Of a stretch of DNA of 64,000 nucleotides, positions 24,516 to 34,401 are shown piece by piece; positions within the stretch are counted from its first letter, which is position 1; every line of letters begins with the position of its first letter. The position numbers and the translations under genes were made by a program. The DNA lies in assembly GCA_023454175.1 (NCBI GenBank), contig JAEXRW010000025.1, positions 682,001 through 746,000 of the forward strand. Reading direction: 5' to 3'. The DNA comes from Bacillota bacterium (lineage in GTDB: Bacteria; Bacillota; Clostridia; Christensenellales; JAEXRW01). The notes below the pieces were generated by a model. That model searched no databases and was not told the origin of the DNA. It saw nothing but the letters and a program-made list of their open reading frames with translations.

Positions 24516-24521
24516 AGCAGC

Positions 24522-25388
24522 CTACCGTTCCTTTCTTTGCTTTCGTATCTCATGAAGGATCTCAATATACCTTTTGTATCGCTCCTGCACGATCTTACCG
24601 TCGTTCAGAGCCTTTTTTACAGCGCAACTCGGCTCGCTGTCGTGCAGGCAGCCTGAGAATTTGCATTTACCCAGGTGCATTCGAAACTCCGGATAATACC
24701 CTGCGAGTTCTGCTTCCGTCACATCTGTGATATCAAACAGGCTGAATCCCGGGGTGTCCGCCACCATGCCCCCGCCTTCTGTCTGCAGGAGCTCCACATG
24801 GCGTGTCGTGTGCCTGCCGCGCTGTATTTTCTGGCTGATATCCCCGGTTTTCATATCGTCCCCGGAGGTGATGCAGTTTATGATCTTCGATTTTCCCACA
24901 CCGGACTGCCCTGCCAGGCAGCAGATGGCGTCCTTGATGTAGCTTTCGAGCTGCCTGATCCCCGCCCCTGTCTTTGCGGAGATGCGCGCGATATCATAGC
25001 AGGAGTATTGTTCCGCGATGGACCAGACCGTTTCTTCCTCCGCTATTTCGCATTTGTTGATGCATATGCACGGTTTGATCCGCATCCTTGCAGCCTGTAT
25101 CAGCAGTTTGTCCACCAGCAGGAAATCGGGTTCAGGACTTGTAGCAGCTATGACAAGGATCATCACATCGATGTTTGCGATGGGTGGCCTGTCCAGCTGG
25201 TTCCTTCGCGGCAGGATCTGATCGATCAGGTCATTGGCCTTGTCTGTGCGCAGCATGACCTCATCCCCTACGAAAGGCACCAGCCCTTCCAGGCGGAAAC
25301 GCCCGCGCGCTTTGCAGGTATGGAGGCTGCCGTCTTCACCTGAGACCGTATAAAAACCACCTACGCCTTTCAGGATGATGCCCTTCAT
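24522..25388 (-). CDS. rsgA: Ribosome small-subunit-dependent GTPase A
   Basis: A 288-residue circularly permuted GTPase involved in late 30S assembly: N-terminal OB fold, then the G motifs in permuted order (NKCE for G4, GQSGVGKSKI for G1, DTPGF for G3), then a C-terminal zinc domain with CKFSGCLHDSEPSC. It directly abuts prkC (stop and ATG contiguous). Confidence 0.96.
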   Translation of the reverse strand: MKGIILKGVGGFYTVSGEDGSLHTCKARGRFRLEGLVPFVGDEVMLRTDKANDLIDQILPRRNQLDRPPIANIDVMILVIAATSPEPDFLLVDKLLIQAARMRIKPCICINKCEIAEEETVWSIAEQYSCYDIARISAKTGAGIRQLESYIKDAICCLAGQSGVGKSKIINCITSGDDMKTGDISQKIQRGRHTTRHVELLQTEGGGMVADTPGFSLFDITDVTEAELAGYYPEFRMHLGKCKFSGCLHDSEPSCAVKKALNDGKIVQERYKRYIEILHEIRKQRKER

Positions 25389-27278
25389 TTAAAAGCCCCC
25401 ATAGTTTTTAAAAGAAACAGGCTGCCGGCTTGCTTCCCGTCCGTTCACATAGATGATTACGTTCTTTTGTGATATCGAGGTGCTGTAGATCGTCAGGTCC
25501 AGATCCAGTTTCCCCTTGGATGCCTCACGCTTGTCCACCATATACTCGATACTGTCGTCCAATAGTACGACCAATACTTCCGATTTTGCCTGCTCGATAT
25601 TGATGCTTGTAGAAATTTTTGCGTAGCATTTTTTATCCAGTTCGCTGATGGTGAGTTCCACCGGCGCCGAAACGGGCGCGAGCGTCGTATTGGCTTCCGG
25701 TTTTTGCTCGATCACCGTCCCCTGCGCCAGGTCGCTTTGCGTTTGGTATATCCTCAGCCACTGGAAGCCGGCCGTTGAAAGTTTTTCTTTTGCGTCCTCC
25801 AGGCTCAGGTTTACTACTGACGGCATCGTATAGATGCTGTCGCTTGCAATGCCGCTTACCCAAAGGTCTACAAACGTCCCTTTGGCTACTTCCGTATCGG
25901 GCTTTGGATCCTGGTCCAGTACGTATCCATCCGGCTTTTCGCTTTCCTGGTATTGTATCCCCCTGGAAACCAGTCCCATCTGGTCGATCGCCTTTTCCGC
26001 GTCCGCGAGCGTGTATCCCGAAAGGTTGGGCATGTTGAGTTTGTTCGGTCCGCTGCTGACGGTGATGACCGCGGTCTCGCCTTCCTTGATGATCGTGTTG
26101 GCTTCCGGGGTCTGCTGCATGACGATACCTTCGGTGATGGTATCATCTGATTTGGTCTCCACGGTATAATCGATTTTCCTTGCGTTTAACGCGGCTCCCG
26201 CTTCCTGTTCGGTCTTGTTCACAACGCCGGGCATGATGCCGATATCCGTGTTTTTACGCTGCTGATAGTACTGGCTTTGCGTGACGAAAACCGCGACCAG
26301 CGCGCCTGCCACGGCAAGTGTGACCGCCAGTGTGATGATCAGGATCCGCCGCAGCCTGACGGTGGCTTTTACGGGCTTTTGTCCCTCTTCATGTTTGAAG
26401 AAGGGCATGAACCGCTGTGTGGGAGCATCGTCGCTCGCCAGCGCCACAAATGTGCCTTCCGGCTCCTTCAGGGAACGCAGGAGGTTCTCCTTGAAGGCAT
26501 CCGCATTCTGGTACCGGTCAGACTTGTCTTTTTGCGTGGCCTTGCGGATGATGTCGCTCAGGGCCGTCGGTATCGCGGGATTGACCTCTTTGGGGATGGG
26601 CATCGGGGCGGAGATGTGTTTTAGCGCCACCGATACGTCCTTTTCCCCGTGAAAAGGCACATCCCCCGTCAGCATCTCAAAAAGGGTGATCCCGAGGGAG
26701 TAGATATCCGATGTGCGTTCGGCCCTGTGTCCGTTGGCCTGTTCCGGGGAGATGTAATGGACGGAGCCCATTGCACCTGCCACCTCGAGCGTGGCCGTTT
26801 GCGAGGATACGTCGCACGCGATGCCGAAGTCCGTCACCTTTGCTGTGCCGTCCTCGGTCATGAGGATGTTCCGCGGCTTGATATCCCTGTGTACGATGCC
26901 CGTTGAATGCGCCGATTTCAGTGCGTCGCACACCTGCACGGCTATCCTGACGGCTTCGGGGTATTCCAGCCTGCCGCTTTTTTTGATCAGGTCCTTCAGG
27001 GTCGTGGGGAGGTACTCCATGACGAGGTAATACATGTCCCCATCCCGGCCAACATCATACATTTTGACGATGTTCGGGTGTTTCAGGCTCATGGCGGCCT
27101 GCGCTTCCCGCCGGAAACGCCGCAGGAAACTTTCGTCCTCCTGCAGTTCGCGCTTCAGTATTTTCAAAGCTACGGTATCGCCGCTCGTGATGTTCTCCGC
27201 CTTGTAAACGATGGACATCCCGCCCCTGGCGATTTCTTCGATGATCCTGTATTTTTCATTTAATACCATTCCCGTCAT
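25389..27278 (-). CDS. prkC: PASTA-domain serine/threonine kinase PrkC
   Basis: A 629-residue membrane kinase sensing cell-wall fragments and controlling growth, division and germination in Gram-positives. Cytosolic kinase domain (about 10-270) with the Gly loop IARGGMSIVYKA, HRDIKPRNIL and DFGIA; a transmembrane segment around 312-335; three extracellular PASTA repeats (about 345-545); then a roughly 80-residue Ser/Thr-rich C-terminal region not typical of the family. It overlaps the phosphatase gene stp by four bases, the usual kinase-phosphatase pair. Confidence 0.95.
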   Translation of the reverse strand: MTGMVLNEKYRIIEEIARGGMSIVYKAENITSGDTVALKILKRELQEDESFLRRFRREAQAAMSLKHPNIVKMYDVGRDGDMYYLVMEYLPTTLKDLIKKSGRLEYPEAVRIAVQVCDALKSAHSTGIVHRDIKPRNILMTEDGTAKVTDFGIACDVSSQTATLEVAGAMGSVHYISPEQANGHRAERTSDIYSLGITLFEMLTGDVPFHGEKDVSVALKHISAPMPIPKEVNPAIPTALSDIIRKATQKDKSDRYQNADAFKENLLRSLKEPEGTFVALASDDAPTQRFMPFFKHEEGQKPVKATVRLRRILIITLAVTLAVAGALVAVFVTQSQYYQQRKNTDIGIMPGVVNKTEQEAGAALNARKIDYTVETKSDDTITEGIVMQQTPEANTIIKEGETAVITVSSGPNKLNMPNLSGYTLADAEKAIDQMGLVSRGIQYQESEKPDGYVLDQDPKPDTEVAKGTFVDLWVSGIASDSIYTMPSVVNLSLEDAKEKLSTAGFQWLRIYQTQSDLAQGTVIEQKPEANTTLAPVSAPVELTISELDKKCYAKISTSINIEQAKSEVLVVLLDDSIEYMVDKREASKGKLDLDLTIYSTSISQKNVIIYVNGREASRQPVSFKNYGGF

Positions 27279-28048
27279 GCCGATGCACCTGCCTTTGCAT
27301 CGTTGAGCGTGGCGGCCACGGTTACGTTGTCGGCGCCGCCCCGATGCAGTGCCAGCTTCACCAGAGTCTTCACTTTCTGTTCGAGGGAATCCTGTTTTTC
27401 AAGGATCCGGCATATGTCTTCGTCGGTTACATATTCCGTCAGGCCGTCTGTACAGAGCAGCAGGATGTCGCCGTTTTTCCAGGCAAAACGGATAAGATCG
27501 GTCTCAGTCTGGGAATGGGTCCCCACGGCGCGCATGATCACGTTTCGTTTGGGGTGAATGATGGCTTCCTCCGGTGTGATCGTTTTGCTCTCCACCAGGT
27601 GCGCCACATAGGTATGGTCTTTAGTCAGTTGGACGGCTTTTTCCCCGTCAAACAGATAGGCGCGCGAGTCTCCCACGTGGCCGATGAGGACCTCATCGTC
27701 AAAAATGAGCGCGGCGGTCAGTGTGGTGCCCATGCCGCGGAAGGACGATTTCTGCTGGGACATATTGAATACGTCTGCATTTGCACTGTTCACCGCAGCG
27801 CAGATCATATCCCCGAGTCCTTCACATTTGTCGAGCGTGCTGTTTTCCGCGAAATAACGCAGCAGGCCCTTTACGGCTGCCGCACTGGCCACTTCCCCTG
27901 CGGCGTGGCCGCCCATACCGTCTGCGATGATGATGACGTTCTGCGGCAGCTGCGCGGTTATGCTGCCTTTTATACTTTTGGGTATATAAAACGCATCTTC
28001 GTTGTTTTTCCGGATCCTGCCGGTATGGGATTTGGCCGCAAATAGCAT
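27275..28048 (-). CDS. stp: PP2C-type serine/threonine phosphatase, PrkC partner
   Basis: A 257-residue metal-dependent phosphatase that reverses PrkC phosphorylation. Motifs: RKNNEDAF at the start, IADGMGGHAAGEVAS, GHVGDSRAYLF and LCTDGLTEYV, GGADNVT with the metal-binding aspartates. GGGGAG precedes the ATG. Confidence 0.95.
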   Translation of the reverse strand: MLFAAKSHTGRIRKNNEDAFYIPKSIKGSITAQLPQNVIIIADGMGGHAAGEVASAAAVKGLLRYFAENSTLDKCEGLGDMICAAVNSANADVFNMSQQKSSFRGMGTTLTAALIFDDEVLIGHVGDSRAYLFDGEKAVQLTKDHTYVAHLVESKTITPEEAIIHPKRNVIMRAVGTHSQTETDLIRFAWKNGDILLLCTDGLTEYVTDEDICRILEKQDSLEQKVKTLVKLALHRGGADNVTVAATLNDAKAGASA

Positions 28049-28090
28049 CGGGTTCTCCCCTAATCTCTTATTTGACTGTTACCTTGCACT

Positions 28091-29134
28091 TCAAATATTG
28101 CCTTTTATATAAGAGCGCCGCAACTGGCCGCATGCGCCCTGGATGTCCTGCCCCAGTGAACGGCGTATCGTGACGGACAGTCCGCCCTTCGAAAGCCACC
28201 CGGAGAAAGCCTCTGTCCGCCTTGCTTCAGAACCCTGCAGGCAGGTTTCCTCCACCGGATTGAGGGATATCAGGTTCACATGGCACTGCAGGTTTTTTAA
28301 AATGCTGCACAGCTTTGCAGCGTCTTCTTCCGAGTCGTTTAGCCCCTTTATCGGCGCATACTCGAATATGACGCGCCTCCCGGTTTCCCGGATATAAAAG
28401 CGCACCGCTTCCAGTATCTCGGCGATCGGGTACGCCCTGGCAGCCGGCATGATCTTCTGTCTCGTTTCATCGTCCGCTGCATGCAGCGATATGCACAGCG
28501 TCACAGGCAGCTTTTCCTTCGCCAGCCGGATGATCTGCGGCGCCAGCCCGCAGGTGGAGAGCGAGATGTTTCTCGGGCTCACGCCCATTCCCCCGGGTGC
28601 GCTGATCAGGTGCAGGAACCGGATGGCGTTATCGTAATTATCCAGGGGTTCCCCGCAGCCCATCATGACGATATTGGTCACTGCCCTTCCGCCATCCTTT
28701 GCCAGGGCTGATTTATCCTTTTCCACTGCCACGCACTGGGCGGCCATCTCGCCTGCGCTCAGGTTTCGTTTCAGTCCGCCGATGGTCGAAGCACAAAAGG
28801 CGCACCCCATACGGCATCCAGCCTGTGTGGAAATACACAGCGTGCCGCCGTATTTATACGTCATATATACGCTTTCTATTATATTCCCGTCAAAAAGCAA
28901 AAACAAATATTTTGTCGTGCCGTCATTTGAGACGAGTTTCTGCTCCATCTGCACGCCGTGCAGCGGATAGGCTTCGAGTTTTTCCCGCAGTTGTTTCGGC
29001 AGGTTGCCCATCTCGGCGGGGGGGATGCCTTTGTAGAGCCAGGAAAAGAGTTGTTTTGCGCGGAACGGCTTCTCGCCCATGCTTTCCATGAGCCCTTCCA
29101 GCTGGGCCAGGTCCATATCATACAGCCCGTCCAT
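28091..29134 (-). CDS. rlmN: Dual-specificity 23S rRNA/tRNA adenine C2-methyltransferase RlmN
   Basis: A 347-residue radical SAM enzyme that methylates A2503 of 23S rRNA and A37 of some tRNAs. The cluster motif is GCRMGCAFCAST (C-x3-C-x2-C); MGCGEPLDNY and the C-terminal Cys needed for methyl transfer (around SLGQDIQGACGQL) are present. It starts one base after the rsmB stop. Confidence 0.95.
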   Translation of the reverse strand: MDGLYDMDLAQLEGLMESMGEKPFRAKQLFSWLYKGIPPAEMGNLPKQLREKLEAYPLHGVQMEQKLVSNDGTTKYLFLLFDGNIIESVYMTYKYGGTLCISTQAGCRMGCAFCASTIGGLKRNLSAGEMAAQCVAVEKDKSALAKDGGRAVTNIVMMGCGEPLDNYDNAIRFLHLISAPGGMGVSPRNISLSTCGLAPQIIRLAKEKLPVTLCISLHAADDETRQKIMPAARAYPIAEILEAVRFYIRETGRRVIFEYAPIKGLNDSEEDAAKLCSILKNLQCHVNLISLNPVEETCLQGSEARRTEAFSGWLSKGGLSVTIRRSLGQDIQGACGQLRRSYIKGNI

Positions 29135-29135
29135 T

Positions 29136-30485
29136 TCAGCGCCTCGTCATTTTGGCTATGAAGAAGCCGTCGATATGGTCCAGGTGCGGAAAGAGCTGGA
29201 GCCAGCCATTTGAAAGCCTCGCCCTGTCGAACCCTTCCGGAACATACGCCGAAAGGTCTGCCATTTCGAATTTCGGATTATTCGCCAGAAATGCCTTGAT
29301 AATCTCTTCATTTTCCTCTTTGATGATGGTGCAGGTGGAGTATACCAGCGTCCCGCCGGGTGCTACGTACTTTGAACAGGTTTGAAGAATCTGCATTTGC
29401 AGTTTGGCCAGTTCGGCGATGGCCTCGGGGGATTTGGTGAGTTTGATGTCTGGTTTGGAATCGGTTACGCCCAGGCCCGAGCACGGCGCATCCACCAGTA
29501 CGGCGCCCGCCCGGCCCGCCAGGCCTTTTTTCAGTTCCGCTGCGTCCTGCAACTGCGCGGTGATGCGGTAGTATCCCAGTCTTTTGGCGTTTTTTTCCAC
29601 GAGCTGGACCCTGTGCGGATGGATGTCAAATGCGATGATCTCCGCCTCGCCCCCTGTGAGCTGCGCCATCAGCATGCTTTTCCCGCCCGGCGCGGCACAT
29701 GCGTCGATGACCATCGTTCCTTTTTGAGGGGAGGTGATGCGCGCCACCAGGGCCGCCGCCTCGCCGATGGAGCTCACCTTCCCGGAGAGGAACATCTCGT
29801 CCGCCGCCAGGTCGCCGTAGCCTTTCACATAAAAGCATTCCGGGCTCCACTCGCCCTTTTCAAACTGCAGCCCCTTATTCTTCAGGTACGCTTCCCAGTC
29901 AGCGGTGCTTATTTTCATTGGGTTCGGGACCAGGCAGATGCCCCGCTGCCTCGGCCGGTAGGATACCATCTTTTCGGCAAACTCATAGCCGTATTCCGAG
30001 ATCCACTTTGAAACCAGCCAGAGCGGGTAACTGTATTTGATGGATAGGTATTTCTCCGGCTGGGTCTCCTTGTCGGGCAGGAGGATGTCGTTTTTGTCTT
30101 TCGAGACTTTACGGAGCACGGCGTTGACGAAACCCCGCTTGCTTTCCCGCCCCGTCCGTGCGCAGAGCAGCACGCTTTCGTTCACTGCGGCGCTTTCGGG
30201 TATTTTGGAGAGGAAAAGCAGCTGGTAGGTCCCGATGCGCAGGATGTTCATCAGGGTGTCGTCGGGCTTTTCACGCAGGTACGCGGAAAGCGCATGGTCG
30301 ATGTACATCAGGTTTTCCAGTACGCCGTAGGCGATCTGGGAAGCCAGTCGTTTGTCCGCCTCGCCCAGTTCGGCGCCCTTGAGCACGTCCTTGACGGCGA
30401 GGTTGGAGTAGGAGCCTTCCCGCGTGACCTTGGATAATATTTTCAGCGCGATGCTTCTTGCATTCTGTTTGGTTTCTTCACTCAT
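29136..30485 (-). CDS. rsmB: 16S rRNA m5C967 methyltransferase RsmB
   Basis: 449 residues. An N-terminal NusB-like RNA-binding domain (to about 130), then a SAM methyltransferase domain with DACAAPGGKS, DAPCSGLGVT and VYSTCTI carrying the two catalytic cysteines. It overlaps fmt by four bases, in the common def-fmt-rsmB order. Confidence 0.95.
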   Translation of the reverse strand: MSEETKQNARSIALKILSKVTREGSYSNLAVKDVLKGAELGEADKRLASQIAYGVLENLMYIDHALSAYLREKPDDTLMNILRIGTYQLLFLSKIPESAAVNESVLLCARTGRESKRGFVNAVLRKVSKDKNDILLPDKETQPEKYLSIKYSYPLWLVSKWISEYGYEFAEKMVSYRPRQRGICLVPNPMKISTADWEAYLKNKGLQFEKGEWSPECFYVKGYGDLAADEMFLSGKVSSIGEAAALVARITSPQKGTMVIDACAAPGGKSMLMAQLTGGEAEIIAFDIHPHRVQLVEKNAKRLGYYRITAQLQDAAELKKGLAGRAGAVLVDAPCSGLGVTDSKPDIKLTKSPEAIAELAKLQMQILQTCSKYVAPGGTLVYSTCTIIKEENEEIIKAFLANNPKFEMADLSAYVPEGFDRARLSNGWLQLFPHLDHIDGFFIAKMTRR

Positions 30486-31438
30486 TCTTCAATATCCTCA
30501 AAACAGGTTCCCTCCTGCATGGGGTTCCCCCGTAAATAGTCCTTGGCATTCATCCGTTTCCCGCCGGGGGATTGCATTTCGATGATCTCGATGGCGCCGT
30601 CACCCGCAGCAGCTATGAGCCCCTTCCTGGGGTCAGCGGTGATAATGGTGCCGGGTTCCGCATTTATGGAGGTTGGGTCGGCTTTGCGTGCCTTCCACAC
30701 CTTCAGTATCTGCCCCCGGTAATGGGAATATGCCCCCGGCCAGGGGTCGCATGCCCTTGCCAGGTTTCGTATCCTTTCAGCGGGGTCGCTCCAGTTGATG
30801 TGTCCTGTCTCTTTTTTGATTATGGTGCATTTGGTCGCCTGCGCCTCGTCCTGTTCCTCCCTCGGCGCCTTGCCTGCTTCGACCAGGCGCAGGGTATCCC
30901 GTAAAACCTCCGCTCCGAGGATGGCCAGCCGGCTGAAAAGCTCCCCGCCGGTCTCCTCGGGGCTGATATCGACCTCACGTTTCAATATCATGTCTCCCGT
31001 ATCCAGCCCGATGTCGGTGAACATCGTGGTGATGCCCGTCTTTGTTTCCCCGTTGATGATGGCCCACTGGATGGGGGCCGCTCCCCGGTATTTGGGCAGC
31101 AGCGATGCGTGCACGTTGATGCACCCCAGTGGAGGTGTAGCCAGGTTTTCAGCGGACAGGATCTGTCCGAATGCGGCGGTCACCATCACATCCGGTTTGC
31201 ACTGCGCCAGCGCCTGCTGCGCTTCGGCGTCCCGGATCCGTTTGAATTGGAAAACGGGCAGCCCAAATGAAACCGCCAGCTCTTTCACAGGCGGTTCTGC
31301 ATCCTTCATGCCCCTGCCCCTGGGCTTGTCCGGTTGTGTGAATACGCCGGTGATCTCGTACCCCTGCTCAATGAGCATTTTCAGCGAGGGCAGGGCAAAA
31401 TCAGGCGTCCCCAAAAATACAACGCGCATTTGTTTCAA
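30482..31438 (-). CDS. fmt: Methionyl-tRNA formyltransferase
   Basis: A 318-residue enzyme that formylates initiator Met-tRNA with 10-formyl-THF. N-terminal VVFLGTPDFALPSL, then the catalytic HASLLPKYRGAAPIQWAI segment and the C-terminal tRNA-binding domain. The TTG start overlapping the def stop was chosen because AGGTGA lies just ahead; an ATG three codons later (31429) is the alternative. Confidence 0.96.
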   Translation of the reverse strand: MKQMRVVFLGTPDFALPSLKMLIEQGYEITGVFTQPDKPRGRGMKDAEPPVKELAVSFGLPVFQFKRIRDAEAQQALAQCKPDVMVTAAFGQILSAENLATPPLGCINVHASLLPKYRGAAPIQWAIINGETKTGITTMFTDIGLDTGDMILKREVDISPEETGGELFSRLAILGAEVLRDTLRLVEAGKAPREEQDEAQATKCTIIKKETGHINWSDPAERIRNLARACDPWPGAYSHYRGQILKVWKARKADPTSINAEPGTIITADPRKGLIAAAGDGAIEIIEMQSPGGKRMNAKDYLRGNPMQEGTCFEDIEE

Positions 31439-31893
31439 TCTTTCACCTGTTCCACCATCTTGTCCACGAAAAGCACCCCGTCCAGGTGGTCCGTCTCATG
31501 GCAGGCTACGATGGCGAAAAGTCCCTGGCAGTCATATGTCATCAGTTTGCCTTCACGGTTCCGTGCGCGCACCTTCACTTTTTCCGGGCGGATCACTTTG
31601 CCTGTGATGTTGGGCACGCTCAGGCATCCTTCCGTGCTTTCCACTTCCCCGCTCATTTCCAGGATCTCAGGGTTGATCATTTCCACAGGGCCCGAGCCGT
31701 CCCCGGTATCGATGACGATCACGCGGCGCAGGATGCCTACCTGCGGGGCGGCGATGCCCACCCCTTCTTCCTTTTTCAATGTCTCTTTAAGATCATCCAG
31801 CAGTTCCAGAAGCCTCTCGTCTATTTTGTCCACAGGACGGGATTTTTTCCGGAGCGTCTCGTCCCCGATTTTCAGTACTTTCCGTAATGCCAT
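31435..31893 (-). CDS. def: Peptide deformylase
   Basis: A 152-residue Fe/Zn hydrolase that removes formyl groups from nascent proteins. All three motifs are present: GIAAPQVG, EGCLSVP and CHETDHLDG (HExxH in the HETDH form). First gene of the def-fmt-rsmB-rlmN-stp-prkC-rsgA-rpe-thiN run. Confidence 0.97.
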   Translation of the reverse strand: MALRKVLKIGDETLRKKSRPVDKIDERLLELLDDLKETLKKEEGVGIAAPQVGILRRVIVIDTGDGSGPVEMINPEILEMSGEVESTEGCLSVPNITGKVIRPEKVKVRARNREGKLMTYDCQGLFAIVACHETDHLDGVLFVDKMVEQVKD

Positions 31894-31925
31894 TGAAACT
31901 CTCCTCGTAAAAATTCACTGTACAT

Positions 31926-31934
31926 ATTATACCA
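31926..31934 (-). promoter_or_regulatory. Extended -10 promoter before def
   Basis: TGGTATAAT, an extended -10 element about 35 bp before the def ATG, with no clear -35 hexamer at standard distance. The 180-bp gap to priA holds nothing else I can support. Confidence 0.55.
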
Positions 31935-32076
31935 TGTTCCCCTCACACGCAACCACTGCCCGAAAGAGAACATGCTCTGCTAGCACTATATTCATAAGAA
32001 CATTCCTGCGTAATATGTATATAAGCCAAATACAAATGATTCTTTGTTTTTCGTGTCATGGAACAGCCGGTTTCCT

Positions 32077-34308
32077 TTAAAACATGCTGCCGGGGTTGAT
32101 CTCCATGCTGCACCGGTACTTGAGCTCCCCCCGCTTGTCCAGCAGCCCGTGTAACTGGTCCAGTATCCCCTTGGTAGTGCTGTCCTGGCGGAGTTTTACG
32201 AGCACCTGGTAGCGGGATACGCCCTTGATCCGCGCAATGGGCGCCGGTGCGCAGGCAGACAGCAGCACCATTTCAGGATGCCGGTTCAGGATGGCTTGCA
32301 CGTCCCCGTAAAAGGCCTCGCACTCCGTTTTCAGTTCCTTCGCGTTTTCCCCCTGGAAGACAAAGCGGGCAAACAAGGCGAAGGGCGGGAATTGGGCGAT
32401 CTTCCTGTTCATCAGCTCCTGATTGTAAAACGAGAGGTAGTCGTGCCTGGATGCGCATTCGATGGCGAAATGCCGCGGGGAATAGGTCTGCACGACCACA
32501 TTGCCCTGCAGCTCCTCCCGTCCCGCCCTGCCCGCCACCTGGGTGATGAGCTGGAAGGTGCGTTCCGCGCCCCGGTAATCCGGCAGGTACAGTGCCGTAT
32601 CCGCGGCCATCACGCCGATGAGGGTCACGCGCGGGAAATGCAGTCCCTTTGCGATCATCTGGGTGCCGATGAGGATGTCCGCCTTGTATTCGCCGAATGC
32701 GGACAGTATATGCTCATGGGAGTCCTTTCCCTGTGTCGTGTCCATGTCCATACGCAGCACACGGCCATCCGGGAAATGCAGCTTGACCTGTTCCTCCACC
32801 TGTTGCGTGCCGATGCCGAATTGTTTAAGGTACGGTTTTCCGCACTTTGGGCAGGCGTGCGGCATGGGCTGGCTGTCCTGGCAGTAATGGCATTTGAGCA
32901 TTTCGCCCGTCTTGTGCCATGTCAGCGAGACGTCGCATTGCCCGCACATCAGCACGTGCCCGCATCCCCGGCACATCACGAAGGAGGAATAGCCCCGCCG
33001 GTTGATGAAAAGCATCATCTGCTCTTTTTTATCCAGGCATTCGCGCATCGCCTTGTAGAGCGGTGCCGAGAAGATGGTCCGGTTGCCGCTCAGCAGTTCC
33101 CTGCGCATGTCCACGATCAGCGCGCCCGGCATTGCACCGCCGCCGATGCGCAGCGGCAGCTCGAGCAGTGTATAATCGCCCTGCGCGCATTTGTAGTAGG
33201 TTTCGACGGAAGGCGTCGCGCTTCCCAGCACCAGCACGGCCTTCTGGTCCCTGCAGATCTGCCCTGCCGCTTCATGCGCGCTGTAAGCGGGGTGTGATTC
33301 CGAGCGGTAGGTATGCTCGTGCTCTTCGTCGATGACGATCAGGCCGGTATTTTCAAACGGCGCAAACACGGCGCTCCGCGCGCCGATGGCCACATCCACC
33401 CCGCCGGTGCGGATCCGCCGCCACTCGTCAAAGCGTTCACCCGCCGACAGCCTGCTGTGCAGGACCGCGATACGGCTGCCGAAGCGCGCGCGGAACCGCC
33501 CCACCATCTGGGGCGTCAGCGCGATCTCGGGGACCAGCACGATGGCCTGTTTGCCTTTTCGGATGCAGTGCTGGATGGCGCGCAGGTAGATCTCGGTTTT
33601 CCCGCTCCCCGTCACGCCGTGCAGCAGGAAGCTCCCTGCCCCGTCATCGATGGCGTTATGAATAGTATTGATTGCACGATCCTGCTCCGCGGTCAGCTGG
33701 ATATCCTTTTGGGGTTCGGGCTTGATGGCATGGTAGGGCGTTCGGAATTCTTCCTCGTAATCGACCTTCACCCAGCCCTTTTTCAGCATCACCGAGACAG
33801 CGGAGGATGCCCCCTTGATCATTTTCTCCAGCTGGCATTCCTTCACCGGGCCGTCCCTGAGGATTTCGAGGATCTGCGCCTGCCTCGGCGCTTTGTTCAG
33901 CACGGACTCAATCATTGTTGAAACAGCGTCAGGGTCAAGTGCCAAAGATACCGTTTTCAGCACGCGTTCATGTACGCGCTGCCCCCGCATCTGCGCGGGG
34001 AGCATCAGCCGCAGCGCCTCCGCCGTGGTGCAGTAGTACTCCTGCTTCATCCATTCTGCCAGTCGTAATTGCTGCGGAAGCAGCGCGGAGAAATCCTCCA
34101 GCGGCCTGTATACGGATTTGAGCTGGCTGTACGCGCTCATTGCCTTGGTGGACAGCACATACCCCTCCAGCGGCTTGTTGCCCGCGCCGAAAGGCACCAG
34201 CACGCGCATGCCGGGGTAGATCCTGCTTTCATATTCGCCTGGGATGTGGTAATCGAAGACCCTGTCGAGTTCGGAGTGCGCGATATCCACTATGATTTCA
34301 GCCACCAT
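32077..34308 (-). CDS. priA: Primosomal replication protein N' (PriA helicase)
   Basis: A 743-residue replication-restart helicase. N-terminal 3'-DNA-binding domain, then helicase lobe 1 with GVTGSGKTEIY and DEEH, an insertion with the zinc cysteines (CRGCGHVLMCGQCDVSL, CHYC, ACPKCG), then lobe 2 with TQMIAKGLHFP and QVAGRAGR. coaBC lies upstream. Confidence 0.97.
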   Translation of the reverse strand: MVAEIIVDIAHSELDRVFDYHIPGEYESRIYPGMRVLVPFGAGNKPLEGYVLSTKAMSAYSQLKSVYRPLEDFSALLPQQLRLAEWMKQEYYCTTAEALRLMLPAQMRGQRVHERVLKTVSLALDPDAVSTMIESVLNKAPRQAQILEILRDGPVKECQLEKMIKGASSAVSVMLKKGWVKVDYEEEFRTPYHAIKPEPQKDIQLTAEQDRAINTIHNAIDDGAGSFLLHGVTGSGKTEIYLRAIQHCIRKGKQAIVLVPEIALTPQMVGRFRARFGSRIAVLHSRLSAGERFDEWRRIRTGGVDVAIGARSAVFAPFENTGLIVIDEEHEHTYRSESHPAYSAHEAAGQICRDQKAVLVLGSATPSVETYYKCAQGDYTLLELPLRIGGGAMPGALIVDMRRELLSGNRTIFSAPLYKAMRECLDKKEQMMLFINRRGYSSFVMCRGCGHVLMCGQCDVSLTWHKTGEMLKCHYCQDSQPMPHACPKCGKPYLKQFGIGTQQVEEQVKLHFPDGRVLRMDMDTTQGKDSHEHILSAFGEYKADILIGTQMIAKGLHFPRVTLIGVMAADTALYLPDYRGAERTFQLITQVAGRAGREELQGNVVVQTYSPRHFAIECASRHDYLSFYNQELMNRKIAQFPPFALFARFVFQGENAKELKTECEAFYGDVQAILNRHPEMVLLSACAPAPIARIKGVSRYQVLVKLRQDSTTKGILDQLHGLLDKRGELKYRCSMEINPGSMF

Positions 34309-34401
34309 GCTGTATGGCGCACCCCCGTTTCATTTGTGAGAAGCTTTACGAAATAAATTGTTGGGACTGAATACCCCGGAATACTGCTGGCTCGGTAATT
34401 T

